From DASRJW01 sp035649435 (GTDB taxonomy: Bacteria; Krumholzibacteriota; Krumholzibacteriia; G020349025), in contig DASRJO010000076.1 of assembly GCA_035649435.1 (NCBI GenBank), forward strand, positions 1 to 31,213: DNA of 31,213 bases. The letters are read 5' to 3'. Of the stretch, positions 1-8,335 are shown piece by piece (position 1 is the stretch's first letter; each line of letters starts with the position of its first letter). Position numbers and translations under genes: made by a program. The notes beneath the pieces were generated by a model, which ran no database searches, was not told the origin of the DNA, and worked only from the letters and a program-made list of their open reading frames with translations.

Positions 1-483
1 AACGGAACCACGCGCGCTCTCGCCGTCGCCTCGGCGGCGGCAGTGTTCCTGCAGTTGGTTCTCGGGGCGCTCATGCGCCACACCGGCGCGGGACTTGCCA
101 TCCCGGACTATCCTCTGGCCTTCGGTCGCCTCGTGCCGCAATTCACCACGCTCGGCATCGCGGTGCATTTCGCCCATCGCACCTTCGCACTCGTCGTCGC
201 CGCGTGCATCGCCGCCACGACGATTCGTATGCTGCGTCACCAGTCCGCACAGCCGGAGCTGTGGCAGCCGGCGATTCTCCTGTTGGGATTGGTCTTGACG
301 CAGATCGCGCTCGGCGCCTTCACCATCTGGTCGGCGAAGGCGGTCGTGCCGACGACGCTGCATGTGCTCGGCGGTGCCCTCATTCTGGCGACGAGCCTGG
401 TGTTGGCGATGCGCAGCTTCCATCTTCTCTCCGTCGAAGGCGCGCGACGGAACGCAGTCCTCAGCCAGGCGGTGACCTCATGA
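1..483 (+). CDS. ctaA: Haem A synthase (CtaA/COX15), C-terminal half, 5' end outside window
   Basis: The reading frame is open from base 1, so the 160 visible residues are the 3' part of a protein normally about 300 residues long. CtaA is an integral membrane enzyme that oxidises the C8 methyl of haem O to give haem A for aa3/caa3 oxidases. The fragment matches the second four-helix half of the family: the RHTGAGLAIPDYP segment (residues 26-38), histidines at fragment positions 56 and 59 (HFAHR) typical of haem ligation, then helices ending in a TTLHVLGG segment with the last conserved His. The cysteines found in this loop of the Bacillus protein are absent (Ile and Ala instead), so this is the cysteine-less variety. 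It overlaps ctaB by 4 bases. Assignment is strong; the true start cannot be seen. Confidence 0.9.
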   Translation, partial: NGTTRALAVASAAAVFLQLVLGALMRHTGAGLAIPDYPLAFGRLVPQFTTLGIAVHFAHRTFALVVAACIAATTIRMLRHQSAQPELWQPAILLLGLVLTQIALGAFTIWSAKAVVPTTLHVLGGALILATSLVLAMRSFHLLSVEGARRNAVLSQAVTS

Positions 484-1379
484 ACGTGCGCACCGAGGTG
501 GTGAGTCTCGTTTCGGCGCGCGCACGCGTGTCCGATTTTGCCGAGCTCACCAAACCCCGCATCACGACGCTCGTCGTATTGACGACCTGGGTGGCGTACA
601 TCGTCGCTTCGAGGGGCAGCGTCCAGCCTTGGCAACTGCTGCACACGTTGTTCGGAACAGCCCTCGTTTGCGGCGGGACGAGCGCACTCAACCAAGTCTG
701 GGAGCGCGATCGGGACGCGATGATGCGCCGCACGGCGTCACGGCCGCTGCCCGCCGGCCGACTGCCATCCGGCGAAGCGCTCGCCTTCGGCGTCGTCGTG
801 TCGCTGATCGGCTTGTTCGACCTGGCGCTGTTCGTCAACCCTCTCACCGCCTTGGTGGCGGGATCGACATTGATCGCCTACGTGTTCGCGTACACGCCGC
901 TCAAGACGCGGACTTGGTGGTCCACCAGCGTCGGCGCCATCCCCGGTGCCGCACCGCCCCTCATCGGTTGGGCTGCGGCGCGCGGCACTTTGGACGCGGG
1001 TGCCGCGGCGCTGTTCGCGATTCAATTCATCTGGCAATTGCCGCATTTCTACGCCATCGCCTGGATGTATCGCGAAGATTATGCTCGGGCTGGGTTCAAG
1101 ATGCTCTCGGTCCTCGACCCCGAGGGGACGCGCACGAGGCGGCAGATCATGGCATGGGCGGCTCTGCTGTTGCCGGTCAGCCTGTTGCCTGTCGTGGTCG
1201 GAGCCAACGGTTGGATCTACGCCGGTGGTGCCATTCTCCTCGGGACCGGTTTCCTCGTCCTCGCCCTCGGCATGCGTAAGCGCAACGAAGTCTCGAGCGC
1301 GCGCCGCGTCTTTCTCGGCTCGATCCTCTATCTGCCCCTGCTGTTCGGACTCATGGTGCTGGACACACTGTTGGCGTGA
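480..1379 (+). CDS. ctaB: Protohaem IX farnesyltransferase (haem O synthase)
   Basis: A 299-residue polytopic membrane prenyltransferase of the UbiA superfamily that adds a farnesyl group to haem b to make haem O, the substrate of CtaA. The first Asp-rich motif is NQVWERDRDAMMRRT at residues 71-85 (N71, E75, D77, D79), followed by RPLPAGR. The YTPLKTRT loop and the second catalytic segment (QLPHFYAIAWMYREDYARAG) are also present, and length is normal. The ATG at 480 lies in an ATGA overlap with ctaA, which implies translational coupling. A longer open frame runs upstream to about 204 but lies inside ctaA and is a shadow. Confidence 0.96.
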   Translation: MNVRTEVVSLVSARARVSDFAELTKPRITTLVVLTTWVAYIVASRGSVQPWQLLHTLFGTALVCGGTSALNQVWERDRDAMMRRTASRPLPAGRLPSGEALAFGVVVSLIGLFDLALFVNPLTALVAGSTLIAYVFAYTPLKTRTWWSTSVGAIPGAAPPLIGWAAARGTLDAGAAALFAIQFIWQLPHFYAIAWMYREDYARAGFKMLSVLDPEGTRTRRQIMAWAALLLPVSLLPVVVGANGWIYAGGAILLGTGFLVLALGMRKRNEVSSARRVFLGSILYLPLLFGLMVLDTLLA

Positions 1380-2344
1380 GCGCGAACGATCTACAAGGTG
1401 CCGAGGCGGTCGCAGCCAACGGTGCCGCCGTGCTCCTGCAGGATGTCTGGCACAGCTACGGCGAGCGCACGGCTCTGCAAGGTGTGAGCTTCGCAGTCCA
1501 GCCAGGCGAGGTCTTCGGCGTGCTCGGGCCCAATGGCGGCGGCAAGAGCACGCTATTTCGGCTGTTGTCGACGCTGTGGGTGCCGCAACGCGGGCGCATC
1601 CAAATCCTCGGCTCGGAAGTGAGCGCGCAGCGCGAGCAGGTGCGGCGCCACCTGGGTGTGGTCTTCCAATCCCCGGCGCTCGATCGCAGGCTCACCGTGG
1701 CCGAGAACCTGCGGCACCAGGGTCATCTGTACGGGTTGCGCGGTGCGCGCTTGCGCCAGCGGATCGATGCGCTGCTGCAACAGTTCGGCCTCGGGGACCG
1801 CAGCCGCGATCGGGTCGAAACACTGTCCGGTGGGTTGCAGCGCCGGGTGGAGCTGGCCAAGTGCCTGCTGCACGAGCCACAAGTCCTGATCCTCGACGAG
1901 CCGTCGACCGGGCTCGATCCGGGGGCGCGGTTGGAGCTGTGGAAGAGCTTGGAGGCGATCCGCCGCGAGCGCGGCGTGACGGTGCTGCTCACCAGCCACA
2001 TTCTCGAGGAGGCTGAACGCTGCGACAAGGTCGTGATCCTCGATCGCGGGCGATTGGTGACGAGCGGCACGCCTCTCGATCTCAAGTCGGCTGTGGGGGA
2101 TGATGTGATCACGATCGGAGCGCACGACGCGGCCGGACTCGCCGCGGCGATCGCGGCGCGCTTCCCGCTCGAGCCGCGCGTGGTGGATTCGAGTGTGCGC
2201 ATCGAGCGCGGCGGCAACGCGGCGTTGTTGCCGCAGCTCGCGGCCGCATTCCCCGGCGAGATTCTGGCACTGACGCTGGCGAAGCCCACGTTCGAAGATG
2301 TCTTCATCCACTTCACCGGCCGGCGCTTCGAGGGGGCTGCATGA
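1376..2344 (+). CDS. ABC transporter ATP-binding protein (ABC-2/CcmA-NosF-like)
   Basis: A 322-residue cytoplasmic ATPase that would power the permease encoded immediately downstream. Walker A is GPNGGGKST (residues 51-59, with Gly where Ala is usual), Q-loop Q98, signature LSGGLQ (150-155), Walker B LILDEP (171-176) and H-loop H208. A C-terminal extension of about 85 residues follows, as in drug/CcmA-type exporters. The GTG start at 1376 overlaps the ctaB stop (GTGA) and the stop overlaps the permease start (ATGA). The substrate is unknown. Its position inside a haem A/copper-delivery operon suggests a role in oxidase assembly, by analogy with NosF in nitrous-oxide reductase clusters, but that is inference. 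Confidence 0.93.
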   Translation: MSANDLQGAEAVAANGAAVLLQDVWHSYGERTALQGVSFAVQPGEVFGVLGPNGGGKSTLFRLLSTLWVPQRGRIQILGSEVSAQREQVRRHLGVVFQSPALDRRLTVAENLRHQGHLYGLRGARLRQRIDALLQQFGLGDRSRDRVETLSGGLQRRVELAKCLLHEPQVLILDEPSTGLDPGARLELWKSLEAIRRERGVTVLLTSHILEEAERCDKVVILDRGRLVTSGTPLDLKSAVGDDVITIGAHDAAGLAAAIAARFPLEPRVVDSSVRIERGGNAALLPQLAAAFPGEILALTLAKPTFEDVFIHFTGRRFEGAA

Positions 2345-3132
2345 TTCTCGCCGCCCTCTCCCTCACGCAGCGCGAGATCGTGCGCTTCCTGCGCCAGCGC
2401 AGCCGCGTGGTGGGGGCGCTGGCGCCGCCGCTCTTGTTCTGGTTCTTGATCGGCTCGGGACTCGGCGAGTCGTTCCGCCCCGCCGGCGCCACGACCGCCA
2501 CGAGCTCGATGCAGTTCTTGTTCCCGGGAACACTGCTGCTCATCATGCTGTTCACCGCGATCTTCTCGACCATTTCCGTCATCGAAGACCGACGCGAGGG
2601 GTTTCTCCAGTCGGTGCTCGTCGCGCCGGGCTCGCGCAGCGGCCTCGTTCTCGGCAAGATTCTCGGCGGCACGGTGCTCGCGCTCGTGCAAGTTCTCCTC
2701 GTCCTCGCCATTGGCGCGCTGTTCGTGCAGGACACGACCTGGTCGTCATTTCTCATGTCGGCGCTCGTGCTGTTCGTGGTCGGGTTCGGGTTCACCGGTC
2801 TCGGATTCCTGCTGGCCTGGCGTCTCGATTCCACTCAAGGGTTCCATGCGATCATGAACCTGCTGCTCATGCCGATGTGGATCTTGTCCGGGGCGCTGTT
2901 TCCTGCGAACGGTGCGCCGGCCTGGCTGCGTTTCGTCATGACCGTGAACCCGATGAGCCACGCATTGGAAGCGCTGCGCCAAACCATCGCTGCCGGGTCC
3001 GGGGCGATGGCCGCTGGAGCGCTGATGACCTCGATCACGCTCCCGCTCGTGGTGAGCATCGCCTTCGCGCTGGCGATGCTGGGAGCAGGTCTGTGGTTGG
3101 TCCAGGTGCCGCGGGGAGGTCAATTGTCGTGA
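2341..3132 (+). CDS. ABC-2 type transporter permease
   Basis: A 263-residue inner-membrane protein with about six hydrophobic helices in the ABC-2 pattern: an amphipathic N-terminus rich in Arg (REIVRFLRQRSR), the EDRREGFLQSVLVAPGSR coupling segment after the second helix, and the C-terminal segment containing FPANGAPAWLRFVMTVNPMS typical of the family. It pairs with the ATPase just upstream through an ATGA overlap and has a GAGGGGG ribosome-binding site. It overlaps the SCO gene by 4 bases (GTGA). The substrate cannot be read from sequence; copper, haem or a maturation factor are possibilities suggested only by the neighbours. Confidence 0.9.
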   Translation: MILAALSLTQREIVRFLRQRSRVVGALAPPLLFWFLIGSGLGESFRPAGATTATSSMQFLFPGTLLLIMLFTAIFSTISVIEDRREGFLQSVLVAPGSRSGLVLGKILGGTVLALVQVLLVLAIGALFVQDTTWSSFLMSALVLFVVGFGFTGLGFLLAWRLDSTQGFHAIMNLLLMPMWILSGALFPANGAPAWLRFVMTVNPMSHALEALRQTIAAGSGAMAAGALMTSITLPLVVSIAFALAMLGAGLWLVQVPRGGQLS

Positions 3133-3773
3133 AGCTTTGGGGTGCTGCAATCTTGGCGGCGTTGCTGGTGATCGGCACCTGGCTCGTCGTTCGCGGGCGG
3201 CCGGTGACATTCCGCAGTGGTGTCGTGGCGCAGGGATCCGAGTCGGCGACGGCCGCACTGCAGGATTTCGGCGCCGTGCCCGATTTCACCCTCGTGTCGC
3301 AAACCGGGGACACCGTGCGCAGCCAGGATCTGCGCGGCCCTTGGATCGCCGATTTCATGTTCACGACCTGCGGATCCATCTGCCCGGTGATGAGCGCGCA
3401 GTTCGAGCAACTGTCCACCCGGCTCGACGAACGCGTGCGGCTCGTTTCATTCTCCGTTGATCCGGAGCGGGACACACCGGAGAGACTGGCGGAGTATGCC
3501 GCGCGCTACGGGGCAGTGCCGGCGCGCTGGCTGTTCCTGACGGGGGAGAAGGCGGACGTGCGCCGGCTGGTGCAGGATGGCTTTCGTCTGGGGGTCGATG
3601 ACGCCGCCCCCGAGGACATCGCTCGAGGTGCCGACACGATCTTGCACAGCACGCGCTTCGTGCTCGTGGATGCGAACGCCAGGATCCGCGGCTATTACGA
3701 CAGCACTGAAGGCAATGCGATGAAGCAGCTGGAGCACGACGTCGAACGCCTGCTGGCGGAGAATGTCCCCTGA
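3129..3773 (+). CDS. SCO1/SenC-family copper chaperone for cytochrome oxidase
   Basis: A 214-residue protein with one N-terminal membrane anchor (residues 5-21) and a periplasmic thioredoxin-like domain. The copper site is complete: C81 and C85 in TTCGSICP, and H173 in LHSTRFVLVD. The SFSVDPERDTPE segment (about 108-118) is characteristic. SCO proteins deliver copper or reduce thiols at the CuA site of cytochrome c oxidase. The GTG at 3129 overlaps the permease stop and has a GGGGAGG site upstream. Its place after ctaA/ctaB supports a haem-copper oxidase assembly operon. The family is certain; whether it serves CuA specifically is inferred. Confidence 0.94.
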   Translation: MKLWGAAILAALLVIGTWLVVRGRPVTFRSGVVAQGSESATAALQDFGAVPDFTLVSQTGDTVRSQDLRGPWIADFMFTTCGSICPVMSAQFEQLSTRLDERVRLVSFSVDPERDTPERLAEYAARYGAVPARWLFLTGEKADVRRLVQDGFRLGVDDAAPEDIARGADTILHSTRFVLVDANARIRGYYDSTEGNAMKQLEHDVERLLAENVP

Positions 3774-3825
3774 ACGTGGGGAGCGGTGACCTGTCAGGAA
3801 TGCGCCCGGAACGAAGGAAGGATCG

Positions 3826-4263
3826 ATGACGGTTCACGACCTGCCGGTGATCAATGCCGGCCTCAACACGCTGTGCACCGTGTTGCTGCTGTCGGGCTTC
3901 GTTTGCATCCGCAAGCGCAAGGTCGAGGCACATCGCGCGTGCATGGCGGGGGCAGTCCTGACATCGGTCCTGTTCCTGGCCTCGTACCTGACGTACCACG
4001 CGCAGGTCGGAACGACACGCTTCACCGCGCAGGGCTGGATCCGCCCGCTCTACTTCAGCATCCTCACGAGCCACACGATCCTGGCGGCAGCGATCGTGCC
4101 CCTGGTGGCGCTGACACTGCGCCTGGCGCTGCGGCGCGAGTTTCCACGCCATGCGCGTCTGGCGCGCTGGACGCTGCCGCTCTGGCTCTATGTCTCCGTC
4201 ACGGGTGTCGTCATCTATGTGCTCCTGTACCAGGTCATGCCAGGCCCATCGGTGCGGCCTTAG
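3826..4263 (+). CDS. DUF420 (CtaM/YozB-like) membrane protein
   Basis: A 145-residue protein with four hydrophobic helices. It shows the DUF420 hallmarks: an N-terminal LPVINAGLNT segment, histidines in or next to the helices (H36, H58 in LTYHAQVG, H83 in ILTSHTIL), the QGWIRPLYF loop and the WLYVSVTGVVIY helix. Members in Firmicutes (CtaM) are needed for maturation of aa3-type oxidases, which fits its place at the end of this assembly operon. The ATG at 3826 follows a GAAGGAAGGA ribosome-binding site, 52 bases after the SCO gene. The molecular activity is not established; the conserved histidines suggest metal or haem handling. Confidence 0.88.
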   Translation: MTVHDLPVINAGLNTLCTVLLLSGFVCIRKRKVEAHRACMAGAVLTSVLFLASYLTYHAQVGTTRFTAQGWIRPLYFSILTSHTILAAAIVPLVALTLRLALRREFPRHARLARWTLPLWLYVSVTGVVIYVLLYQVMPGPSVRP

Positions 4264-4280
4264 GCAAGTCGCAGCGAGTG

Positions 4281-4310
4281 TTGGACGCGCGCTTGGCTGC
4301 CGTGTAATTT
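4281..4310 (+). promoter_or_regulatory. Weak candidate promoter upstream of fabH
   Basis: TTGGAC at 4281-4286, an 18-base spacer and TAATTT at 4305-4310 lie in the 71-base gap between the DUF420 gene and fabH. The -35 match is poor and readthrough from the upstream operon is equally possible. Confidence 0.22.
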
Positions 4311-4334
4311 ATCGGGCGCGCAAAGGGGGTTCGG

Positions 4335-5345
4335 GTGCCGAGAGCAACCATCACTGCCGTGGCGCACTGGACGCCGGACAAGGTCCTTTCCAACGCCGAC
4401 CTCGAAAAGATCGTCGACACGACGGACGAGTGGATCCGTGAACGAACGGGGATCCGCGAACGCCGCATCCTCGAAAATGGGGCCACGTCGGACCTGGCAG
4501 CGCACGCAGTGCGAAGGCTCCTCGAACGCCGCGGCATGGACCCCGCCGACATCGAGCTGCTGATCGTCGCCACCGTGACCCCCGACATGATGTTCCCGCC
4601 GACGGCTTGCATCCTGCAGGAAAAGGTCGGGGCGAAGAACGCCTGGGGCTTCGATCTCTCGGCCGCATGTTCGGGGTTCCTGTATGCGCTCGTCACCGGC
4701 GCCCAGTTCGTCGCCAGCGGCACCTATAAACGTGTCGTCGTCGTCGGCGCCGACAAGATGACGGCCATCACGGACTACAATGATCGCAACACGTGCATTC
4801 TCTTCGGCGACGCCGGAGCGGCTGTGCTCCTCGAGCCGAGCACGGACGACGCCTACGGGATTCTCGACTACCGGCTCTATGCCGATGGCGCAGGCGGTCC
4901 CTTCTTGCACCAGAAGGCGGGCGGCAGCCTCTGGCCCGCCAGTCACGACAGCGTCGAGAAGCGCGCCCACTTCGTGTACCAAGATGGCAAAGCGGTGTTC
5001 AAAGTCGCCGTGCAGGGAATGGCGAATTGCTCGGTCGAGATCATGCACCGCAACCATTTGACGGCCGGCGACATCGACTGGCTGGTGCCGCACCAAGCCA
5101 ACCTGCGCATCATCGATGCCTGCGGCAAGCGCATGGGGCTCGATCCGTCCAAGGTCATGATCAACATCGACCGCTACGGCAACACCACCGCGGCGACGAT
5201 TCCCATGTGCCTGTCCGAATACTGGTCCGATGGCCGCTTGCGACGCGGGCAGCGCCTGGTGCTTTCGGCTTTCGGTGCGGGTTACACCTGGGGTTCCGTG
5301 CTGGTGCGGTGGTCCGCCGAGGACGCGAACGCCACGTCGCGCTGA
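4335..5345 (+). CDS. fabH: Beta-ketoacyl-ACP synthase III (FabH)
   Basis: A 336-residue cytoplasmic thiolase-fold enzyme that starts fatty-acid synthesis by condensing acetyl-CoA (or a branched acyl-CoA) with malonyl-ACP. The catalytic triad is complete: C112 in DLSAACSGFLY, H253 in VPHQANLRII and N283 in DRYGNTTAATIP. The TTDEWIRERTGIRERR segment (residues 29-44) is typical of FabH. The GTG at 4335 has an AAGGGGG ribosome-binding site 5 bases upstream. It stands alone, without plsX, fabD or fabG beside it, and its stop lies 5 bases from that of the convergent M16 gene. A specialised KASIII-like role cannot be excluded, but nothing in the sequence departs from FabH. Confidence 0.93.
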   Translation: MPRATITAVAHWTPDKVLSNADLEKIVDTTDEWIRERTGIRERRILENGATSDLAAHAVRRLLERRGMDPADIELLIVATVTPDMMFPPTACILQEKVGAKNAWGFDLSAACSGFLYALVTGAQFVASGTYKRVVVVGADKMTAITDYNDRNTCILFGDAGAAVLLEPSTDDAYGILDYRLYADGAGGPFLHQKAGGSLWPASHDSVEKRAHFVYQDGKAVFKVAVQGMANCSVEIMHRNHLTAGDIDWLVPHQANLRIIDACGKRMGLDPSKVMINIDRYGNTTAATIPMCLSEYWSDGRLRRGQRLVLSAFGAGYTWGSVLVRWSAEDANATSR

Positions 5346-5350
5346 GCCGT

Positions 5351-6772
5351 TCAGTATCCCGGATCGGAGATCTTCTTCGCCCGCACGTCGCCGTACTTCG
5401 CCGCCACCGTGCCCACGGAGTCTGCTTGGCCGATCATCACGATCGCCAAATTCTCGCGCGGATAGTGTTTGGCGATCGCCTGACGTGCCTGCTCCAAGGT
5501 CACGGCATCGGTCTTGTGCGTGTGCTCGTTGATCGTCGCGCGGTCCAGCCCATAGAACTCGATCTCGGTGATGGCGTCGGCTAGGTCGCCGGCGCTCTCG
5601 TAGTTGGGCGGGAACTGGCCGCGGATGTAGTTCTGTGCCGAGGCGATTTCCTCCTGCGTCACGCCTTGCTTGTGCAATCGATCCAGGATTTCGAGCGCCA
5701 GATCCATGGCCTTCTCGGTATCGGCCGTGCGGGTGAACGACGAGATATAGAAGGCACCGGGAACGGTGCGCTGCACGAAACGCGAATGGGCGTTGTAGGA
5801 CAAGCCGGTGTTCGTGCGCAGCTCGGTCATCAGCCACGAAGTGAAGCGCCCGCCGAAGATCGTGTTCACCACATCGAGGGTCGCTTCGTCCGGGTCGCCC
5901 TTGGCGACGCCGATGTTGCCGATCTGGAAGTAGGTCTGCACGGCGTCCGGTTTGTCGATCAGCACCACCTGGCGCCCGTTCAATTGCGGTGCCGCCAGGG
6001 GACTCGCGGGGGTGACCGGGCTCTTCTCCCACTTCTTGAACGCCGACGTGATCTGCTCTTGCAGCGACTTGCTGTTGAAATCGCCGACGACGGCGAGGAT
6101 GGCGTTGTTCGGGCGGACGTAGGCGTCGTGGAAGCGCAACACGTCGCTCCGCGTCAGCGTCGGCAGGCTGGTCTCGGTGCCCCCGAGGGGGCGCCCGAAG
6201 GGATGCCCGGCGAAAACGAAACCGGTGAAGTAGGTGCCGATCACGGTGCGCGGATTGTCCTTGGCCTCGGCGAGCTCGTCCACCGCCAGGTCGACCGCCT
6301 TGTCGAACTCGGCTTCGGGAAAAGTCGGCCGCAACAGGATGTCGGTCAGCAGCCCGAGGCCCACCTCGACATCCTTGGCCAGGAACTGCGCCGAAACCAC
6401 ACCGAACTCGAGCGAGGTCGACAAGTCCAGCTCGGCGCCGAGGAAGTCCAACTCTTCGGCGATCTGTTCGGCAGTGCGCTTCTGCGTGCCTTTGCGCAGC
6501 AGCGACAACGTGATGTTCGCCAAACCCTCCTTGCCCTGCGGGTCGGAGATGGATCCCGTGCGCAGCAGCAGCTGGAAATCCACGAGTGGGAGCTCGTGCT
6601 GTTCCAGCAGAGCCAAGACGAGCCCGTTCTCGAGCACGACGCGGGAATAGGTTGGCAGGAGCTCCCCCGGCACGGCCGTGGGCGTCGTCTTGTTCGCGGC
6701 CATGCCCGGGATGGCGAGCATTGCCGCCATCAGGGTCAAAGCGGCGAGCGCGCGCACGAGCGGTGATTTCAC
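5351..6772 (-). CDS. M16-family peptidase homologue, non-catalytic subunit
   Basis: A 473-residue exported protein with a signal peptide (MKSPLVRALAALTLMAAMLA, cleavage near residue 26). It has the two-domain M16 (pitrilysin/processing-peptidase beta) fold. At the position of the zinc motif HxxEH it reads ANITL (residues 85-89, in EGLANITLSLLRKGT), so the metal ligands are missing. The C-terminal Arg/Tyr motif of the family is kept: R319 and Y326 in LRTNTGLSYNAHSRF. Catalytic and non-catalytic M16 proteins commonly form heterodimers, the non-catalytic one supplying the R/Y pair. Its ATG overlaps the stop of the catalytic gene upstream (ATGA), in line with a stoichiometric pair. Periplasmic location is expected. 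Substrate unknown. Confidence 0.92.
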   Translation of the reverse strand: MKSPLVRALAALTLMAAMLAIPGMAANKTTPTAVPGELLPTYSRVVLENGLVLALLEQHELPLVDFQLLLRTGSISDPQGKEGLANITLSLLRKGTQKRTAEQIAEELDFLGAELDLSTSLEFGVVSAQFLAKDVEVGLGLLTDILLRPTFPEAEFDKAVDLAVDELAEAKDNPRTVIGTYFTGFVFAGHPFGRPLGGTETSLPTLTRSDVLRFHDAYVRPNNAILAVVGDFNSKSLQEQITSAFKKWEKSPVTPASPLAAPQLNGRQVVLIDKPDAVQTYFQIGNIGVAKGDPDEATLDVVNTIFGGRFTSWLMTELRTNTGLSYNAHSRFVQRTVPGAFYISSFTRTADTEKAMDLALEILDRLHKQGVTQEEIASAQNYIRGQFPPNYESAGDLADAITEIEFYGLDRATINEHTHKTDAVTLEQARQAIAKHYPRENLAIVMIGQADSVGTVAAKYGDVRAKKISDPGY

Positions 6773-8145
6773 GAGCCGGCCTCCTTGCTGGCAGCCGTGT
6801 CTTTAGTCTCGCTCTTGTCGCTTTCGGGGACGAGCGTGCTCACGGTGCGGTTGCTCTTGTGAAAATAACTGCGCGCCAAGCGCTGGATGTCGGCCGCCCC
6901 CACGGCTTCGTAGCGCGACACGACATCCAAGATCGCCTTCGGATCGCCGAAGTAGACATCGGAGGTCCCGAGCAACTGTGCCTTGCCGCTGATGGTTTGC
7001 AGTTGGCGGTAGAAGTTGGTGGCGAGCTGGTTCTTGGCCTTGCGCAGCTCGCGTTCGGCCGGCGGCTCCGCTTGCAGGCGCTCGAGCTCTGCGGCGAGAG
7101 CTTGTTCACAGGCGGACGCTTCGATTCCCTGTCGCACTTGCACGAAGACCTGGAACAGCGTCGGGTCGAGGGCATAGTCCATGCCGCCGAAGACACGCAG
7201 CGCCAGCTGGTCGCGCTCGACCAGCCGCAGGTGCAGGCGTGACGATTCGCCTTCCAGAAGCAGCGTTTCGAGCACGCGGAGCGCGTGGTAATCGGCATGC
7301 GCCGTGGCCGGAATGTGGTAGCTGGAGATGAGCGACGCCACCTGCGCCTGACGGCGCAACTCCGTCCGGCGTTCGCCCTTCTGTTCGGGCTCGGTCGTCG
7401 TCACCGGCAGCGGCGCCGGCCCGCGCGCGATCGGCTCGAGGAATTGCTTGCAGTACGCCAGCATCTCGCGCGTCTCGAAATCACCGACCACCACCAGCGT
7501 GGCGTTGTTCGGCGCGTAGTAGGTGCGGAAATACGTCTCGAGGTCCCCGATCTTCCAGTTCTCGATGTCCACCATCCAACCGATGACCGGCCATTGATAC
7601 GGATGGGCCTTGTAGGCGGCGGCCCAGTTCTCCTCGTCGAGGGCGCGGATGTTGTTGTCGTCGACCGATCGCCGGCGCTCGGAGGCGACGACGCCGCGCT
7701 CGCTCTCGACACTGGTCGAGTCGATCGACAACGAGGCGATGCGGTCGGCCTCGAGCTCGAAGATCGTCTTCGTCGCCGTGGCCGGGAACCAGTCCTGGTA
7801 CACCGTGATGTCTTGGGCGGTGTAGGCATTGTTGGCGCCGCCCGCGGCCTCCATCGTGCGGTCGAACTCGCCGGGGCCATAGTTCTTCGACCCCAGGAAC
7901 ATCATGTGCTCGAAGAAGTGCGAGAGCCCGGTGATCCCCGGCCGCTCGTTGCGCGAGCCGACGCGATAGAAAGTGTAGAGCGCCAGGTTCGGGATCGAGT
8001 GATCGGGCCAGAAGACGACCTTCATGCCGTTCGTGAGCTGGTGCGTCTCGATCTGGCCGGTATCGACAGCGGGCGCGGCCGACGGCAGCACCCCCGCGGC
8101 GACGAGCGTCCAGAGCAGGAACTGGTGCCGGCGACGTGTGCGCAT
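6769..8145 (-). CDS. M16-family zinc metallopeptidase, catalytic subunit
   Basis: A 458-residue exported peptidase. The inverted zinc motif is HFFEH (residues 76-80, in GLSHFFEHMMFLGSKNYG), with the third ligand expected at E156 (GVVASERRR), 76 residues on as in the family. NNAYTAQDITVYQDWFP is the usual segment after the active site. An open frame extends to 8262, but the ATG at 8145 is preferred: it begins a clear signal peptide (MRTRRRHQFLLWTLVAAGVL) and has GAGGA just upstream. The R/Y motif of the C-terminal half is weak here and is supplied by the partner gene downstream, with which it overlaps by 4 bases. Likely half of a periplasmic heterodimeric oligopeptidase. Confidence 0.93.
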   Translation of the reverse strand: MRTRRRHQFLLWTLVAAGVLPSAAPAVDTGQIETHQLTNGMKVVFWPDHSIPNLALYTFYRVGSRNERPGITGLSHFFEHMMFLGSKNYGPGEFDRTMEAAGGANNAYTAQDITVYQDWFPATATKTIFELEADRIASLSIDSTSVESERGVVASERRRSVDDNNIRALDEENWAAAYKAHPYQWPVIGWMVDIENWKIGDLETYFRTYYAPNNATLVVVGDFETREMLAYCKQFLEPIARGPAPLPVTTTEPEQKGERRTELRRQAQVASLISSYHIPATAHADYHALRVLETLLLEGESSRLHLRLVERDQLALRVFGGMDYALDPTLFQVFVQVRQGIEASACEQALAAELERLQAEPPAERELRKAKNQLATNFYRQLQTISGKAQLLGTSDVYFGDPKAILDVVSRYEAVGAADIQRLARSYFHKSNRTVSTLVPESDKSETKDTAASKEAGS

Positions 8146-8257
8146 GGATTCCTCGAATCGTTCTTGGAGTCCTGGGACCTCGGCGAATCCGGCCCACCGC
8201 ACCACGGCGGCGAGCTTTGGGCGCCGTTCTGGCGGCGCGATCCGGGCGAGTGGTGCG

Positions 8258-8286
8258 AACATACCACGCCGGCACAGGGATCTCCA
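8258..8286 (-). promoter_or_regulatory. Candidate promoter of the M16 gene pair
   Basis: On the minus strand, TGGAGA (8286-8281), a 17-base spacer and TATGTT (8263-8258) form a plausible sigma70-type promoter about 110 bases upstream of the 8145 start codon. Four of six bases match in the -35 box. Confidence 0.35.
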
Positions 8287-8304
8287 GGGAGGAGCTGCAC
8301 GGCG

Positions 8305-8319
8305 CGCACGCAGCGTGCG
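8305..8319. repeat. Perfect 7-bp inverted repeat with 1-base centre
   Basis: CGCACGC-A-GCGTGCG. It lies just upstream of the candidate M16 promoter and 17 bases beyond the stop of the neighbouring lipoprotein gene. No T-run follows on either strand, so it does not look like an intrinsic terminator. An operator or chance GC-rich palindrome are the options. Confidence 0.4.
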
Positions 8320-8335
8320 TTCGGCCTGGTGCGAT

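Noticed and set aside
204..479. Upstream extension of the ctaB open frame
   Set aside because: It lies wholly inside ctaA in another frame, and the ATG at 480 in an ATGA overlap begins a full-length ctaB.
4260..6032. Minus-strand frame of 590 codons spanning fabH and part of the M16 gene
   Set aside because: It crosses two well-supported genes in wrong frames; its translation shows no family features.
8146..8262. N-terminal extension of the catalytic M16 frame
   Set aside because: It is Arg/Pro-rich with no family similarity. The ATG at 8145 starts a signal peptide, has GAGGA upstream, and the candidate promoter at 8258-8286 overlaps the longer start.
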